The position numbers were made by a program, and so were the translations under genes. A stretch of 64,000 nt of DNA from Conchocele bisecta. Lineage: Eukaryota > Mollusca > Bivalvia > Lucinida > Thyasiridae. The stretch is taken from the NCBI GenBank assembly GCA_029237695.1, contig CM055271.1, forward strand, positions 87,095,066 through 87,159,065, written 5' to 3'. Below, in pieces: positions 32,801 to 44,500 of this stretch; position 1 is the stretch's first letter, and each line of letters begins with the position of its first letter. A model generated the notes under the pieces. That model was not told the origin of the DNA and did not search any database. It saw only the letters and a program-made list of their open reading frames with translations.

Positions 32801-35800
32801 ATGGATACTATTATCCACCTGGAACTGTCGAGGAATAAAGCAAATCGTGATGAATTAACAATTTTATTAACTCAACACAACCCCATTGCTGTTTGTCTTC
32901 AGGAAACATTCCTGAAAGTTGACGATACATTTTCTTTTAAATCACATGCATTATACAGTAAGTGTTCAGATAACGCTGAACGCGCATCTGGTGGAGTCTC
33001 AATCCTCGTTAATTTGAGCACCCCACATAGTCTCGTGAATCTTGACACTAATCTTCAGGCTGTGGCCGTTAGTGTTACGATGCACAAGACTATTACGTTA
33101 TGTTCTATCTACATTCCACCATCTGCAGTCCTGTTAAAATCAGAACTAGATAATCTTGTCTCTCAGCTCCCTTCACCTTTCATTCTCCTTGGCGATTTTA
33201 ATGGACATAACATGCTTTGGGGTTGTAAAGACACCAACAAAAAGGGGGAACTTATTGAAAATGTTCTTTCCGATCACAATCTCAGCATTTTTAATGATAA
33301 ATCGAGCACATATTTACATCCCGCAACCGGTTCATATTCCTCTCTGGATTTAACTCTGTGTCATCCTTCTCTGTATTTAGACTTTACGTGGAAAGTTGGT
33401 GACGACCTATGTGGGAGTGACCACTTTCCTGTCTTCTTGCAGAGTAATGGACCACCATCCACTGACAAGAGTCCAGAGGTGGAAATTACATAAAGCCGAT
33501 TGGGACACATTTCGTAATATGTGCATGATTGAACTAGATTTTGATCGCTTTCGAGATGCGGAAGATCCACTAGAACACTACGTTTCCCTTTTACACGATA
33601 TTGCAGAAAAGACAATACCAAAAACCTCGGCAAAGCCCAACGTGTCAATAAACCATGGTTTGACGAAGAATGCAAAGAGGCAATGACTGCTCGTAAGCAG
33701 TCTATTCGTCAAATCAATAACAACGCAACACCAGATAATTTAAATGCTCATATAATTTTTAGAGCGAAAGCTCGACGCACAATTAAAGCTAGCAAGAGAA
33801 GGACTTGGAGATCTTTTGTCTCCAAGTTGAATTCGCGATCTAAAATGAAAACAACATGGGACATGATTCGTAAGATAAACGGTAAAGGTAAATCAACTTC
33901 TATCAATCACCTCAACAAAGCAGGACATAAAGTATCTTCCAAAACAGACATTTCAAACACATTAGCAGATACCTTCTCCAAGAACTCCTCATGTAATAAC
34001 TATTCTGAGGAGTTCCTTGAAGGTGAAATCTGAGCAAGAGAAAACTAAACTTAATTTTAATTCAGACAATTCAGAACATTACAACGCTCCTTTCTCTATT
34101 AGGGAATTAAAAGCTTCCCTCGAGAAAGCACATGATACATCAGCAGGCCCTGATGATATCCACTACTAACTGCTTAAACATTTACCTGAACACTCTTTAG
34201 ACAACCTCCTTGAAATATTTAATACCATTTGGAAACAAGGCGTATTTCCGCCTTCATGGCGGGAAGCTACAATCATACCTGTTCCCAAACCGGGCAAGGA
34301 TCACACCGACCCATCAAGTTACCGTCCCATCGCATAGACAACCTCCTTGAAATATTTAATACCATTTGGAAACAAGGCGTATTTCCGCCTTCATGGCGGG
34401 AAGCTACAATCATACCTGTTCCCAAACCGGGCAAGGATCACACCGACCCATCAAGTTACCGTCCCATCGCACTTACTAGCTGCGTCTGTAAAACCATGGA
34501 ACGAATGATTAACGACAGGCTTGTCTGGTTTCTGGAATCCAATGGACTGATATCGGAGTATCAGTCTGGATTCCGTCGCCAGAGAAGCACTGCCGATAAT
34601 CTGATTAGACTCGACGCATTCATTCGAGACGGGTTTGTTAACAATGAACATATAGTTGCCATATTTTTTGACCTAGAAAAGGCATATGACACGACGTGGA
34701 AGTATGGGATTATGAAGGACCTTCATGAAATCGGTCTGAAGGGTCATCTCCCTGATTTTATTTCTAATTTTTTGAAAGACAGACAATTCCAAGTCCGAGT
34801 CGGTACAACCCTTTCTGATCCCCATGAACAGGAAATGGGTGTACCGCAGGGAAGTATATTGTCTGTTACCCTTTTTAGCATTAAACTGAATAATATTGTA
34901 AAATGCCTGCAACCAGGTGTTGACTGTTCTTTATATGTCGATGATTTTTTAATATGTTACAAATCAAAGAACATGCATACTATTGAGCGCCAATTACAAC
35001 TGAGCCTCAATAGAATAAACAAGTGGACCACAGAAAACGGCTTTAAGTTTTCGAAATCTAAAACTAACTGCATGCATTTTTTGCAAAAGACGCGGTCTTC
35101 ACCCTGATCCCGAACTTAAACTGGGAACACATCCCATCCCAGTTGTTCGGGAGCAGAAGTTTCTTGGTCTTATCTTTGATCTAAACTCACTTTTAAACCC
35201 ATTTACGATACTTGAAAGCTAAATGCCAGAAAGCACTCAACTTAATGCGAGTGGTAGCAAATCATGACTGGGGTGCAGACCGAAAGGTGCTGCACCGCCT
35301 TTACATCGCACATGCTCGCTCAAAACTAGACTATGGATGCACTGTATATGGGTCTGCCAGTAAATCCGATCTTCGGACGCTCGATCCAATACATCACCAA
35401 GGCTTACGACTCTGCCTGGGTGCATTTCGTACGTCTAACGCACAGAGCTTATATGCCGAAGCAAATGAGCATTCTCTCCACGACAGACGCACCAAATTAT
35501 CTTTGCAATACGCCACTAAACTACATTCCAATCCATCTAATCCAGCTTATAACACTGTCTTTCATCGAACTACAGATGCTGTATTCGATAAGAAACCAAG
35601 CTTCAAGCTTCTGGATCACATTGCCAAATACGCTGTTCCAGATACTCCACCGTGGCAGTTGGAGCAGCCCAAGGTGATCTTCGATCTTAGTCGGCACACG
35701 AAAGCAACAACTGATCCATCCATTTTTAAATCACTTTTTCTTGAGGTTAAAGACAGATACAATACATACACTCCGCTTTTTACTGATGGCTCAAAGATCG

Positions 35801-36570
35801 GGGACCGGGTAGCATCTGCTGCCGCTGTCCCCGAGGGAGATCTTCAATCCAGACTCCCAGACAAATCTTCGATATTTTCTGCGGAATTGAGGGCGATTTT
35901 ACTTGCTCTTGATTTCGCGAAAATATCTTGGAGAAAGCAATTCATTTTATTTTCCGATTCATTATCTTCACTACAAGCTTTGTACAATATGAAGCTTGAA
36001 CATCCACTTATCCGCCAAATCATAGAGCTACACCATATTTTACTTTCGTCTGTCAAGGACATTATTTTTTGTTGGCTACCCAGTCATACTGGTATCAAGG
36101 GCAAAGACAGGGCAGATAGTGCTGCCAAGGCCGCCCTGGATCTACCAACTTCTCATTTTCCTGTTTGCTATCATGATTTTAAATCATCCATCAACTCATT
36201 CATCTCCGATACAATGCAGATCTAGTGGGATCTGCTCACAGATAATAAACTTCATGCTGTGAAACCGACTCTGGGTGAATGGACTCCTGGCTACAGACAT
36301 GTACGCCGGGATGAAGTTGTCCTTAGTCGATTGCGCATTGGACATACATGACTAACGCATTCGTATATGCTCAAAGGTGAGCCGCGTCCATGGTGTATTC
36401 CATGCCACAGCGCATTTACCGTGCAACACATCCTACTGGACTGTATCGATTTTGCCGATATTCGAGGCAAACACTTCAATGTTACTTCACTTGCGGAGTT
36501 ATTCCAGGTGGAGAGCATTGAAGGTTTGCTTCACTTTCTACATGAAACTAACTTGTATCGGAAAATTTAA
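32801..36570 (+). pseudogene. LINE copy 3 ORF2 (EN, RT, RNase H), frameshifted
   Basis: The endonuclease is open from 32801 to 33493 (CLQET, LLGDFNGH, CGSDHFPV), though the usual IQWNCRG start has become IHLELSRNK. The frame changes at 33470, around 33640 and at 34010. A TAC CAA to TAC TAA change gives a stop near 34168. A 137-bp tandem duplication (34198-34471) shifts the frame. The RT from 34469 has YRPIALTSC, FDLEKAYDTTW, MGVPQGSILSV and YVDDF, with all catalytic aspartates. After a break at 35090-35200 the RNase H is open, with FTDGSKIGD, FSAELRAIL, FSDSLSSLQ and the GIKGKDRADS end. A TAG at 36224 and a TGA at 36349 interrupt the tail. Confidence 0.85.
34198..34471 (+). repeat. 137-bp tandem duplication in LINE copy 3 RT
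   Basis: Bases 34198-34334 and 34335-34471 are the same segment in direct repeat, running from TAGACAACCTCC to CCCATCGCA. The other copies have it once. 137 is not a multiple of three, so the RT frame is shifted. The units are nearly identical, which suggests a recent event. Confidence 0.9.
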
Positions 36571-36838
36571 TTTTATCATTGTATACATGTTTCTCATTAT
36601 TATACTTTTATAATTCTATACACGTTGTTCATTTATATTATTTATCATATTAATATTTTCACGGTATTTATCATATTAATATTTTTACCTTATCATCTGA
36701 TTGATTATTACATGTAACATACTATTTTACTATTCTTTTTATTCTTCATCTACATTGCTTGGCCCTAAATGATACTCTTTTGTGTTGATGGGCCGTTAAG
36801 CACCATTCCATTCCATTGTGTTGATGGGCCGTTAAGCA

Positions 36839-37381
36839 CCATTCCATGAAACGAACTTGTATCGGAAAATTTAATTTTATCATTGTATACATGTTACTCA
36901 TTACTATAACCCGCAGGTCACCTCTGACCTTGACGCGGTCTGCGGGCTTAATCTTGGAATTGCCATCGCAATTCCCAGAGAACTAACAAGGGGTGGGTTT
37001 CCTAAGGACTAACTGGGTTATATGCATGCACTAGCTATTGGTGCATGCACATATTACCTAAACACCCCTTGGTGACTCGTAGGTACTCTATGCATTCCCG
37101 CACAAAGGTAGGTACACTTACCTTTTGGCGTGTGTGTGTAGGGGAACCTGGTTGGCCGTTTGCCGTGGCCTGCGACCCGGACGTTTTGGAGGAAGGGATC
37201 CTGGTGGGTGAGTGTCTTGCGTGGCTGGCAGAATTTCTGGCCAAGATGTCACGCATTACTACAATACACCACTTCGGCCCTGACTTCAAGACAAACGGGA
37301 GGTCCTTAGGTGAGCACGCCCAATGGGATTAATCGGCTTCTGTGGCACCCGGTGCTGGAGTCGTGACTGGAGCATATATTT
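36839..37381. other. LINE 3' scrap, then unassigned sequence
   Basis: Up to 36908 this is a second scrap of LINE 3' end (NLYRKI codons plus 3' UTR). From 36909 to 37381 comes a more GC-rich stretch with an open frame (37045-37332, GEPGWPFAVACDPDVLEEG) that I do not recognise. It could be the 5' leader or first ORF of another retroelement. Nothing further can be supported. Confidence 0.35.
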
Positions 37382-39234
37382 GTATCCCCCGGACTCCATC
37401 GGGGGATACTATGGATTTGACAGCGCGCCGCGTCCGCGTCCGCCGCAGACACTTCTTGTCCGGAGCATAACTCGAACACCCTTTGGAATATTTTCATGAA
37501 ACTTCACACATGCATAGACCACGACCCAAAGGTGTGTCGCGCACAAGAATGACAACTCTTGCATAGCTAATTTTTGAGTTATCTCCCTTTTTTGTTTCTC
37601 GTACTGATTTCGTGTCCGGAGCATAACTCCACCACCCTTTCGAATAATTTCATGAAACTTCACACATGCATAGACCACGACCCGAAGGTGTGTCGCGCAC
37701 AAGAATGACAACTCTTGCATAGCTAATTTTTGAGTTATCTCCCTTTTTTGTTTCGCGCACTGATTGACCATAACTCGACCACCCTTTGGAATATTTTTAT
37801 CAAACTTAACACATTCAATTAGACCACGAACCGAAGGTGTGTCGTGCACAAGAATGACAACTCTTGCATAGCTAATTTTTGAGTTATCTCCCTTTTTTTC
37901 TTTTCGCTCACTGATTTCCTGTCCGGAGCATAACTCGACCACCCTTTGGAATATTTTCATGAAACTTCACACATGCATAGACCACGACCCAAAGGTGTGT
38001 CGCGCACAAGAATGACAACTCTTGCATAGCTAATTTTTGAGTTATCTCCCTTTTTTGTTTCGCGCACTGATTGACCATAACTCGACCACCCTTTGGAATA
38101 TTTTTATGAAACTTAACACATTCAATTAGACCACGAACCGAAGGTGTGTCGTGCACAAGAATGACAACTCTTGCATAGCTATTTTTTTAGTTATCTCCCT
38201 GTTTTGTTTTCGCTCACTGATTTCCTGTCCGGAGCATAACTCGACCACCCTTTGGAATATTTTCATGAAACTTCACACATGCATAGACCACGACCCGGAG
38301 GTGTGTCGCGCACAAGAATTACAACTCTTGCGTAGCTAATTTTTCAGTTATCTCCCTTTTTTTTTGTTTTGCGCACTCTACAAACTGGACAATAATGCAT
38401 GAACACCTGTTTTCCTCGTCTGCTCTGTATACCTTTTTCTCGTGTGCTCTGTACACCTTACCTGTAGAGAGAACAATAGAAACTGGGAGAACCATGTGCT
38501 AAGCATGGGCTAGCATGTGCAGATGTCCAATGCTTGACCACTGCTGACCAGGTAATTTATACAGGTAAATCACTACATTGGGTACTGTGTTGAAAATATT
38601 GTGGCATTATGTGGACCTCTGCAGATATATGTAGATAAATATAGGACTATTAAAAAAAAATCTGGTCTCCAATAGCAAGCATTATTATTTTTAAAAAAAA
38701 TTTTATTTTATTCATTCATTTTTTTTTCATTTTTTTTTTCAAATTATTTTTCAATTTGACTGGAAAAAAAATCTGGGCTCCAGTAGCAAGCAGTTATTTT
38801 TAAACTTTTTTTTTCCCTTTTTTTTTTTTTTCATTTTTGTTTTTCATTTTTGTTTTTTCAAATTATTTTTCAATTATGTCCAGTAGCATAAGGTCGTAAG
38901 TGCTATATACAGACTATTCACCTGTGCATGTGCTAGCATGTGCAACTGACCACTGACCACTTACAGGTAATTTATACAGGTAAATGATTATATTACATTT
39001 CCTTAAACTGTGTTGAAAATATTGTGGCATTATGTGGACCTGTGCAGATATATGTAGATAAATATAGGACTATTCAAAAAAATTCTGGGCTCCAGTAGCA
39101 AGCATTATTATTTTTAATTTTTAAACTTTTTTTTCATTTTTTTTTTTCATTTTTTTTTTTCAAATTCTTTTTCAATTTTTGTCTAGTAGCATAAGGTCGT
39201 AAGTGCTATATACAGACTATTATCATATAATAAA

Positions 39235-39300
39235 ACAATTATTGACTAGTGAGCCATAGAATATAATCTGATATTCTATGGTTCACTAGTCAATAATTGT
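39235..39300. repeat. 30-bp inverted repeat hairpin
   Basis: The arms 39235-39264 and 39271-39300 are complementary with a single G/A difference and a 6-base loop (AATCTG). It lies at the junction between element D's T-rich repeats and the foreign terminus to its right. Confidence 0.9.
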
Positions 39301-39454
39301 ATAATATGTTCGGGCCAGTGAAAATTGCTTTCTGGCCCAGGCTCGAGGTCAAGGCGGGACAAGGCGAGGCATCTGATTCCGCGGAATTCTTGTTTACTTA
39401 TTTCCCTTTGTTGTTTCGTGCACTGATTTTGTATCCAGAGCATAACTCTAACAC

Positions 39455-40340
39455 GCATATACGCATTGCTCTCTAATGGTCCTCTACCGCCCTGTGCCAA
39501 ATCCACGTTCGTTCTGCCCCCGTCAAGCCCAGGGTCAAGGTCACATACTTAGTGCTTCAAAAATAAAAACATTAACGCTTGGGTAAATAAATATCTTATA
39601 CTTTCTGTTTTCTTTCATGGATCATGGATCATCTTCATATTTCATATACGCGTTGCTCTAATGGTCGGCTACCGCCCTGTGCCAAATCCACATTCGTCCT
39701 GCCCCCGCCAAGCCCAGGGTCAAGGTTACATACTTAGTGCTTCAAAAACTTTAACGCTCGGGTAAATATCTTATAATTTCTGTTTTCTTTCATGGATCAT
39801 CTTCATATTTCATATACGCATTGCTCTAATGGTCCTCTACCGCCCTTTGCCAAATCCACGTTCGTCCTGCCCCCGCCAATCCCAGGGTCAAGGTCACATA
39901 CTTGGTGCTTCAAAAACTTTAATGCTCAGGTAAATATCTTATAATTTTTCTTTCCATTCACGGATCAACTTCATATTTCATATATATGCGTTGCTCTAAT
40001 GGTCCTCTACCGCCCTGTGCCAAATCCACGTTCGTCCCGCCCCCGCCAAGCCCAGGGTTAACATCATATACTTAGTGCTTCAAAAACTTTAACGCTCAGG
40101 TAAATATCTTATAATTTCTGTTTTCTTTCACGGATCAGCTTCATATTTCATATATGCATTGCTCTAATGGTCCTCTACCGCCCTGTGCCAAATCCACGTT
40201 TGTCCTGCCCCCGCCAAGCCCAGGGTCAAGGTCACATACTTAGTGCTTCAAAAACTTTAACGCTGAGGTAAAAGAAAATTTGGCCTCATTTATTATCAAA
40301 GCGATATGTGGGACATCCGTGTTCTATGAACACATTTTCT
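39455..40340 (+). repeat. Element E: five ~175-bp tandem units nested in D
   Basis: Five units carry 'gttgctctaatggtcctcta', 'ccgccctgtgccaaatccac' and 'aaaactttaacgctcaggt', at about 39465, 39651, 39822, 39990 and 40160. They end with 'tatcaaagcgatatgtggga' and a CTAGTTTA terminus. Units of element D resume immediately after (aaacttcacacatgcatag). The same terminus is at 8826-9066. Confidence 0.7.
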
Positions 40341-40712
40341 AGTTTATTAAACTTCACACATGCATAGAAGACGACCCAAAGGTGTGTCGCACGTAAGAAT
40401 GACAACTCTTGCGTCGTTAATTTCTTAGTTATCTCCCTTTGTTGTTTCGTGCACTGATTTCGTGTCTGGAGCATAACTCGAACACCCTTTGGAATATTTT
40501 CATGAAACTTCACACATGCATAGACCACGTCCCGCAAGAATGACAACTCTTGCATCACTAATTCTTTAGTTATCTCCCTTTGTTTTTCCGTCACTGATTT
40601 TGTCTCCGGAGCATAACTCGAACACCCTTTTTTCAAACTACTTGTGTATCTGGGGAGGGGGATACACATGCGCTTGTCGACAAGCGTCCATTTCTAGTTT
40701 TTTTTTTTTTTT

Positions 40713-40997
40713 GCTTTGTTTTGTGATTATTTCATATATACGTGAGTACATTATCTTGTTTACTTTTACATTGTGTCACCAGTCCGCGGCTCTAGTAGGT
40801 GTCACGGTTTAGTGCTACACGAGTGAGTTATTTGTCTTGCTCGAGTATATCACTATGTATCCTCGGTGTGCGGTGCGGAGACCCGCACCATTAGCACATC
40901 CCCTTGTAGGGCTCCATGGAGGGTGCGGAACATAGTGATCAATATACCAGCCTACTGATATGAATATGATAAAAAAATAACCTCTTCACTAGTATCC
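40713..40997 (+). promoter_or_regulatory. LINE copy 2 5' leader
   Basis: Non-coding leader ahead of ORF1 with a small G/C-rich inverted repeat (ggtgcggagacccgcacc, about 40869-40886). I-type LINEs use an internal promoter in this position; a promoter here is inferred from position only. Confidence 0.35.
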
Positions 40998-42492
40998 ATG
41001 AACCCAATTGATTGGAAGGCTTCGGAATTCACAAAGTCGTCTAGCCAACCTTGTTCAGCTGGCCCATCTAAGAAACGGACACGACCTGCAGATTTTCTGT
41101 CTACTCCATCTGATTTCCCTCAACGACCACTACAACATGTAGCCACTTGGCCCCGATTCCTTGTGGTCCATGCAACTGACACAGACAAGCCTCTTGACAA
41201 ATTGTCTGTCTTTGTTTTATCAAAGATACTGAATGGTGTGGCAGGAGAGCCCAAGAACTTGAAACGGTTGCGCTCTGGTGACCTTCTTATTGAAGTTGAC
41301 AGAAAGAGCCATGCAGAGAATTTACGGCTTTGTACCAAGTTCTTGGATACCCCTGTCGACATCCAGCCGCATAAATCTTTGAACAGTTGCAAGGGAGTTG
41401 TCCGATCACCGGAGTTTGCTCATGTAAGTGAGCAAGAAGTGATCGAACAACTCGAGCCACAAGGAGTTGCTGATGCTCGAAGGATTAATAGAAAAGTGAA
41501 CGGACAACTAGTCCCGACTAATACCTTCATTCTAACTTTCAACCTGACTGAACTACCAAAAGAACTTAAACTAACCAGATGGTTACTCGTCACAGTTGAC
41601 CCATGCATACCAAACCCGTTGCGCTGTTACAACTGCCAACTGTACGGTCACCACAAAGACAGATGTAAGAGAGATCTTGCATGTGCACGCTGTGGCATTG
41701 CCAAGCACAGTAATGAAAACTGTGTGGACGCCGAACATTGTGTCAACTGTAATGGTAACCATTCGGCATATTCGAAAGACTGCCCGAAGTGGAAGATCGA
41801 GAATGAGATAGTTCGCGTGAAACATACACGCAACATATCATTCCCTGAAGCCAGGAAGATTGTTGAAATACCAACAACTCCTATCCCTGGCTTTTTCTTA
41901 CGCTTCGGCTGCAGTCTCTCGCAAGCCCAGCAGAAGTATTTCAACCCAAACGGACGTTTCTTGGAAACCAGCTGAACACCCCACTATAACGTTGACCTAT
42001 AATACGCCACACTACAAGCCTTCCACATCTAACTCATCTACACAATCTCCCCGAGGCCGGAGCCCAAAGGCCTCGACATCAAAACCTTCTTCGGAAGGCA
42101 AAACCTCAAAGGTCACGCCTTCCAAAAGCCCTGAAGGTCGGGCTAAAAAGACCTTAAAACAAATCACGGCCGTGTCTCCTCTGCGATCACGGCAAGGGCC
42201 GGATGACAGGTCGGCCTCTCCACTACCACTCGGGGGTAGGCCCACGGCCATGGAGAGGATCCCTACAAAACCGCCCAGGAAAGGGTCTGATGACCCTGGA
42301 TCGCAGAAAGGGTCTGATGACCCTGGATCGCAGAAAGGGTCTGATGACCCTGGATCGCAGAAAGGGACAGACGGCCCCATTTCACTGAATAACAGGTTTG
42401 AGTAGCTGGACTCGATGGAGACTGAAGAGTCTTCTGACACTCCAACTGCCAAACCTGTTCCACCCCGCAAACCCATACTTCCACCTACATAA
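40998..42492 (+). pseudogene. LINE copy 2 ORF1 (gag-like with zinc knuckles)
   Basis: The ORF opens at ATG 40998 and reads 325 residues. The N-terminus is Ser/Pro-rich; residues 50-125 form the region with PRFLVVHATDTDKPLDKLSV. Three Cys/His knuckles are at about residues 211-266 (CYNCQLYGHHKDRC, CARCGIAKHSNENC, CVNCNGNHSAYSKDC). Such proteins coat LINE RNA. The frame shifts near 41890 (an extra base beside 'cctggcttttt') into the basic C-terminal part, which has three GSDDPGSQK repeats. A TCG to TAG change stops it at 42403-42405. The original stop is TAA 42490-42492, three bases before the ORF2 ATG. It is the most complete ORF1 in the window. Confidence 0.85.
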
Positions 42493-42495
42493 AAC

Positions 42496-44500
42496 ATGGA
42501 TACTATTATCCAATGGAACTGTCGAGGAATTAAAGCAAATCGTGATGAATTAACAATTTTATTAACTCAACAACCCCATTGCTGTTTGTCTTCAGGAAAC
42601 ATTCCTGAAAGTTGACGATACATTTTCTTTTAAATCACATGCATTATACAGTAAGTGTTCAGATAACGATGAACGCGCATCTGGTGGAGTCTCAATCCTC
42701 ATTAATTTGAGCACCCCACATAGTCTCGTGAATCTTGACACTAATCTTCAGGCTGTGGCCGTTAGTGTTACAATGCACAAGACTATTACGTTATATTCTA
42801 TCTACATTCCACCATCTGCAGTCCTGTTAAAATCAGAACTAGATAATCTTGTCTCTCAGCTCCCTTCACCTTTCATTCTCCTTGGCGAATTTTAATGGGC
42901 ATAACATGCTTTGGGGTTGTAAAGACACAAACAAAAAGGGGGAACTTATTGAAAATTTTCTTTCCGATCACAATCTCAGCATTTATAATGATAAATCGAG
43001 CACATATTTACATCCCGCAACCGGTTCATATTCCTCTCTGGATTTAACTCTGTGTCATCCTTCTCTGTATTTAGACTTTACGTGGAAAGTTGGTGACGAC
43101 CTATGTGGGAGTGACCACTTTCCTGTCGTCTTGCAGAGTAATGGACCACCATCCACTGACAAGAGTCCAGAGGTGGAAATTACATAAAGCCGATTGAGAC
43201 ACATTTCGCAATATGTGCATGATTGAACTAGATTTTGATCGCTTTCTTGATGCGGAAGATCCACTAGAACACTACGTTTCCCTTTTACACGATATTGCAG
43301 AAAATACAATACCAAAAACCTCGGCAAAGCCCAAACGTGTCAATAAAGCATGGTTTGACGAAGAATGCAAAGAGGCAATGACTGTAAGCAGTCTATTCGT
43401 CAAATCAATAATAACGCAACACCAGATAATTTAAATGCTCATAGAATTTTTAGAGCGAAAGCTCGACGCACAATTAAAGCTAGCAAGAGAAAGACTTGGA
43501 GATCTTTTAACTCCAAGTTGAATTCGCGATCTAAAATGAAAACAACATGGGACATGATTCGTAAGATAAACGGTAAAGGTAAATTAACTTCTATCAATCA
43601 CCTCAACAAAGCAGGACATAAAGTATCTTCCAAAACAGACATTTCAAACACATTAGCAGATACCTTCTCCAAGAACTCCTCATGTAATAACTATTCTGAG
43701 GAGTTCTTGAAGGTGAAATCTGAGCAAGAGAAAACTAAACTTAATTTTAATACAGACAATTCAGAACATTACAACGCTCCTTTCTCTATGAGGGAATTAA
43801 AAGCTTCCCTCGAGAAAGCACATGATACATCAGCAGGCCCTGATGATATCCACTACCAACTGCTTAAACATTTACCTGAACACTCTTTAGACAACCTCCT
43901 TGAAATATTTAATACCATTTGGGAACAAGCCGTCTTTCCGCCTTCATGGCGGGAAGCTACAATCATACCTGTTCCCAAACCGGGCAAGGATCACACCGAC
44001 CCATCAAGTTACCGTCCCATCGCACTTACTAGCTGCGTCTGTAAAACCATGGAACGAATGATTAACGACAGGCTTGTCTGGTTTCTGGAATCCAATGGAC
44101 TCGTATCTGAGTATCAATCTGGATTCCGTCGCCAGAGAAGCACTGCCGATAATCTGATTAGACTCGAAGCATTCATTCGAGACGGGTTTGTTAACAATGA
44201 GCATATAGTTGCCATATGTTTTGACCTAGAAAAGGCATATGACACAACGTGGAAGTATGGGATTATGAAGGACCTTCATGACCTCGGTCTGAAGGGTCAT
44301 CTCCCTGATTTTATTTCTAATTTTTTGAAAGACAGACAATTGCAAGTCCGGGTCGGTACAACCCTTTCTGATCCCCATGAACAGGAAATGGGTGTACCGC
44401 AGGGAAGTATATTGTCTGTTACCCTTTTTAGCATTAAACAGAATAATATTGTAAAATGCCTGCAACCAGGTGTTGACTTCTTTATATGTCGATGATTTTT
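42496..44500 (+). pseudogene. LINE copy 2 ORF2, EN to RT palm
   Basis: Starts MDTIIQWNCRGIKANRDEL. A frame change near 42570, one near 42890 (an extra T in LLGDFNGHN) and a TGG-to-TGA-type change near 43195 break the endonuclease. From 43365 the frame is open for 376 residues through the basic linker into the RT: GPDDIHYQLLKHL, SYRPIALTSCVCK, SEYQSGFRRQRST, FDLEKAYDTTW and MGVPQGSILSV. The YVDD block is damaged: where copy 3 reads CSLYVDD, one codon's worth of bases is lost (gttgacttcttta), giving DFFICR. The sequence then enters insert B at 44501. RT makes cDNA at the nicked target. Confidence 0.85.

Larger units (their letters stand above)
32364..36838 (+). mobile_element. LINE copy 3 (5' truncated)
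   Basis: This copy starts within ORF1 and runs through ORF2 and the 3' UTR to the CCATT tail. The YVDD site is uninterrupted (SLYVDDFLICYKS at about 34923-34960). It therefore serves as the empty-site reference for the inserts in copies 1, 2 and 4. At the 3' end the family terminus is repeated: 36774-36817, then again 36818-36846, followed by a short 3' end fragment. Confidence 0.85.
37382..40697 (+). mobile_element. Element D, first copy (Helitron-like ends, nested repeats)
   Basis: It starts with a perfect 9-bp hairpin, GTATCCCCC...GGGGGATAC (37382-37409), then a gcgccgcgtccgcgtccgcc tract. About five units of ~150-170 bp follow (ataactcgaccaccctttgg, cacacatgcatagaccacga). Next come about two units of a different ~400-bp repeat, full of T and A runs (38400-39230). 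It ends with the palindrome CGCTTGTCGACAAGCG, eight bases, then CTAG at a T run. A hairpin shortly before a CTRR end is the classic Helitron 3' terminus. The interior is broken by a foreign terminus (39300-39393) and an array (39455-40340). No protein is encoded, so it is non-autonomous. Confidence 0.7.

Noticed and set aside
37430..38370. Minus-strand frames with repeated ITQKLAMQELSFLCATHL
   Set aside because: The repeated peptide is only the translation of the element D tandem units; it has no domain features and is duplicated with the DNA repeat.
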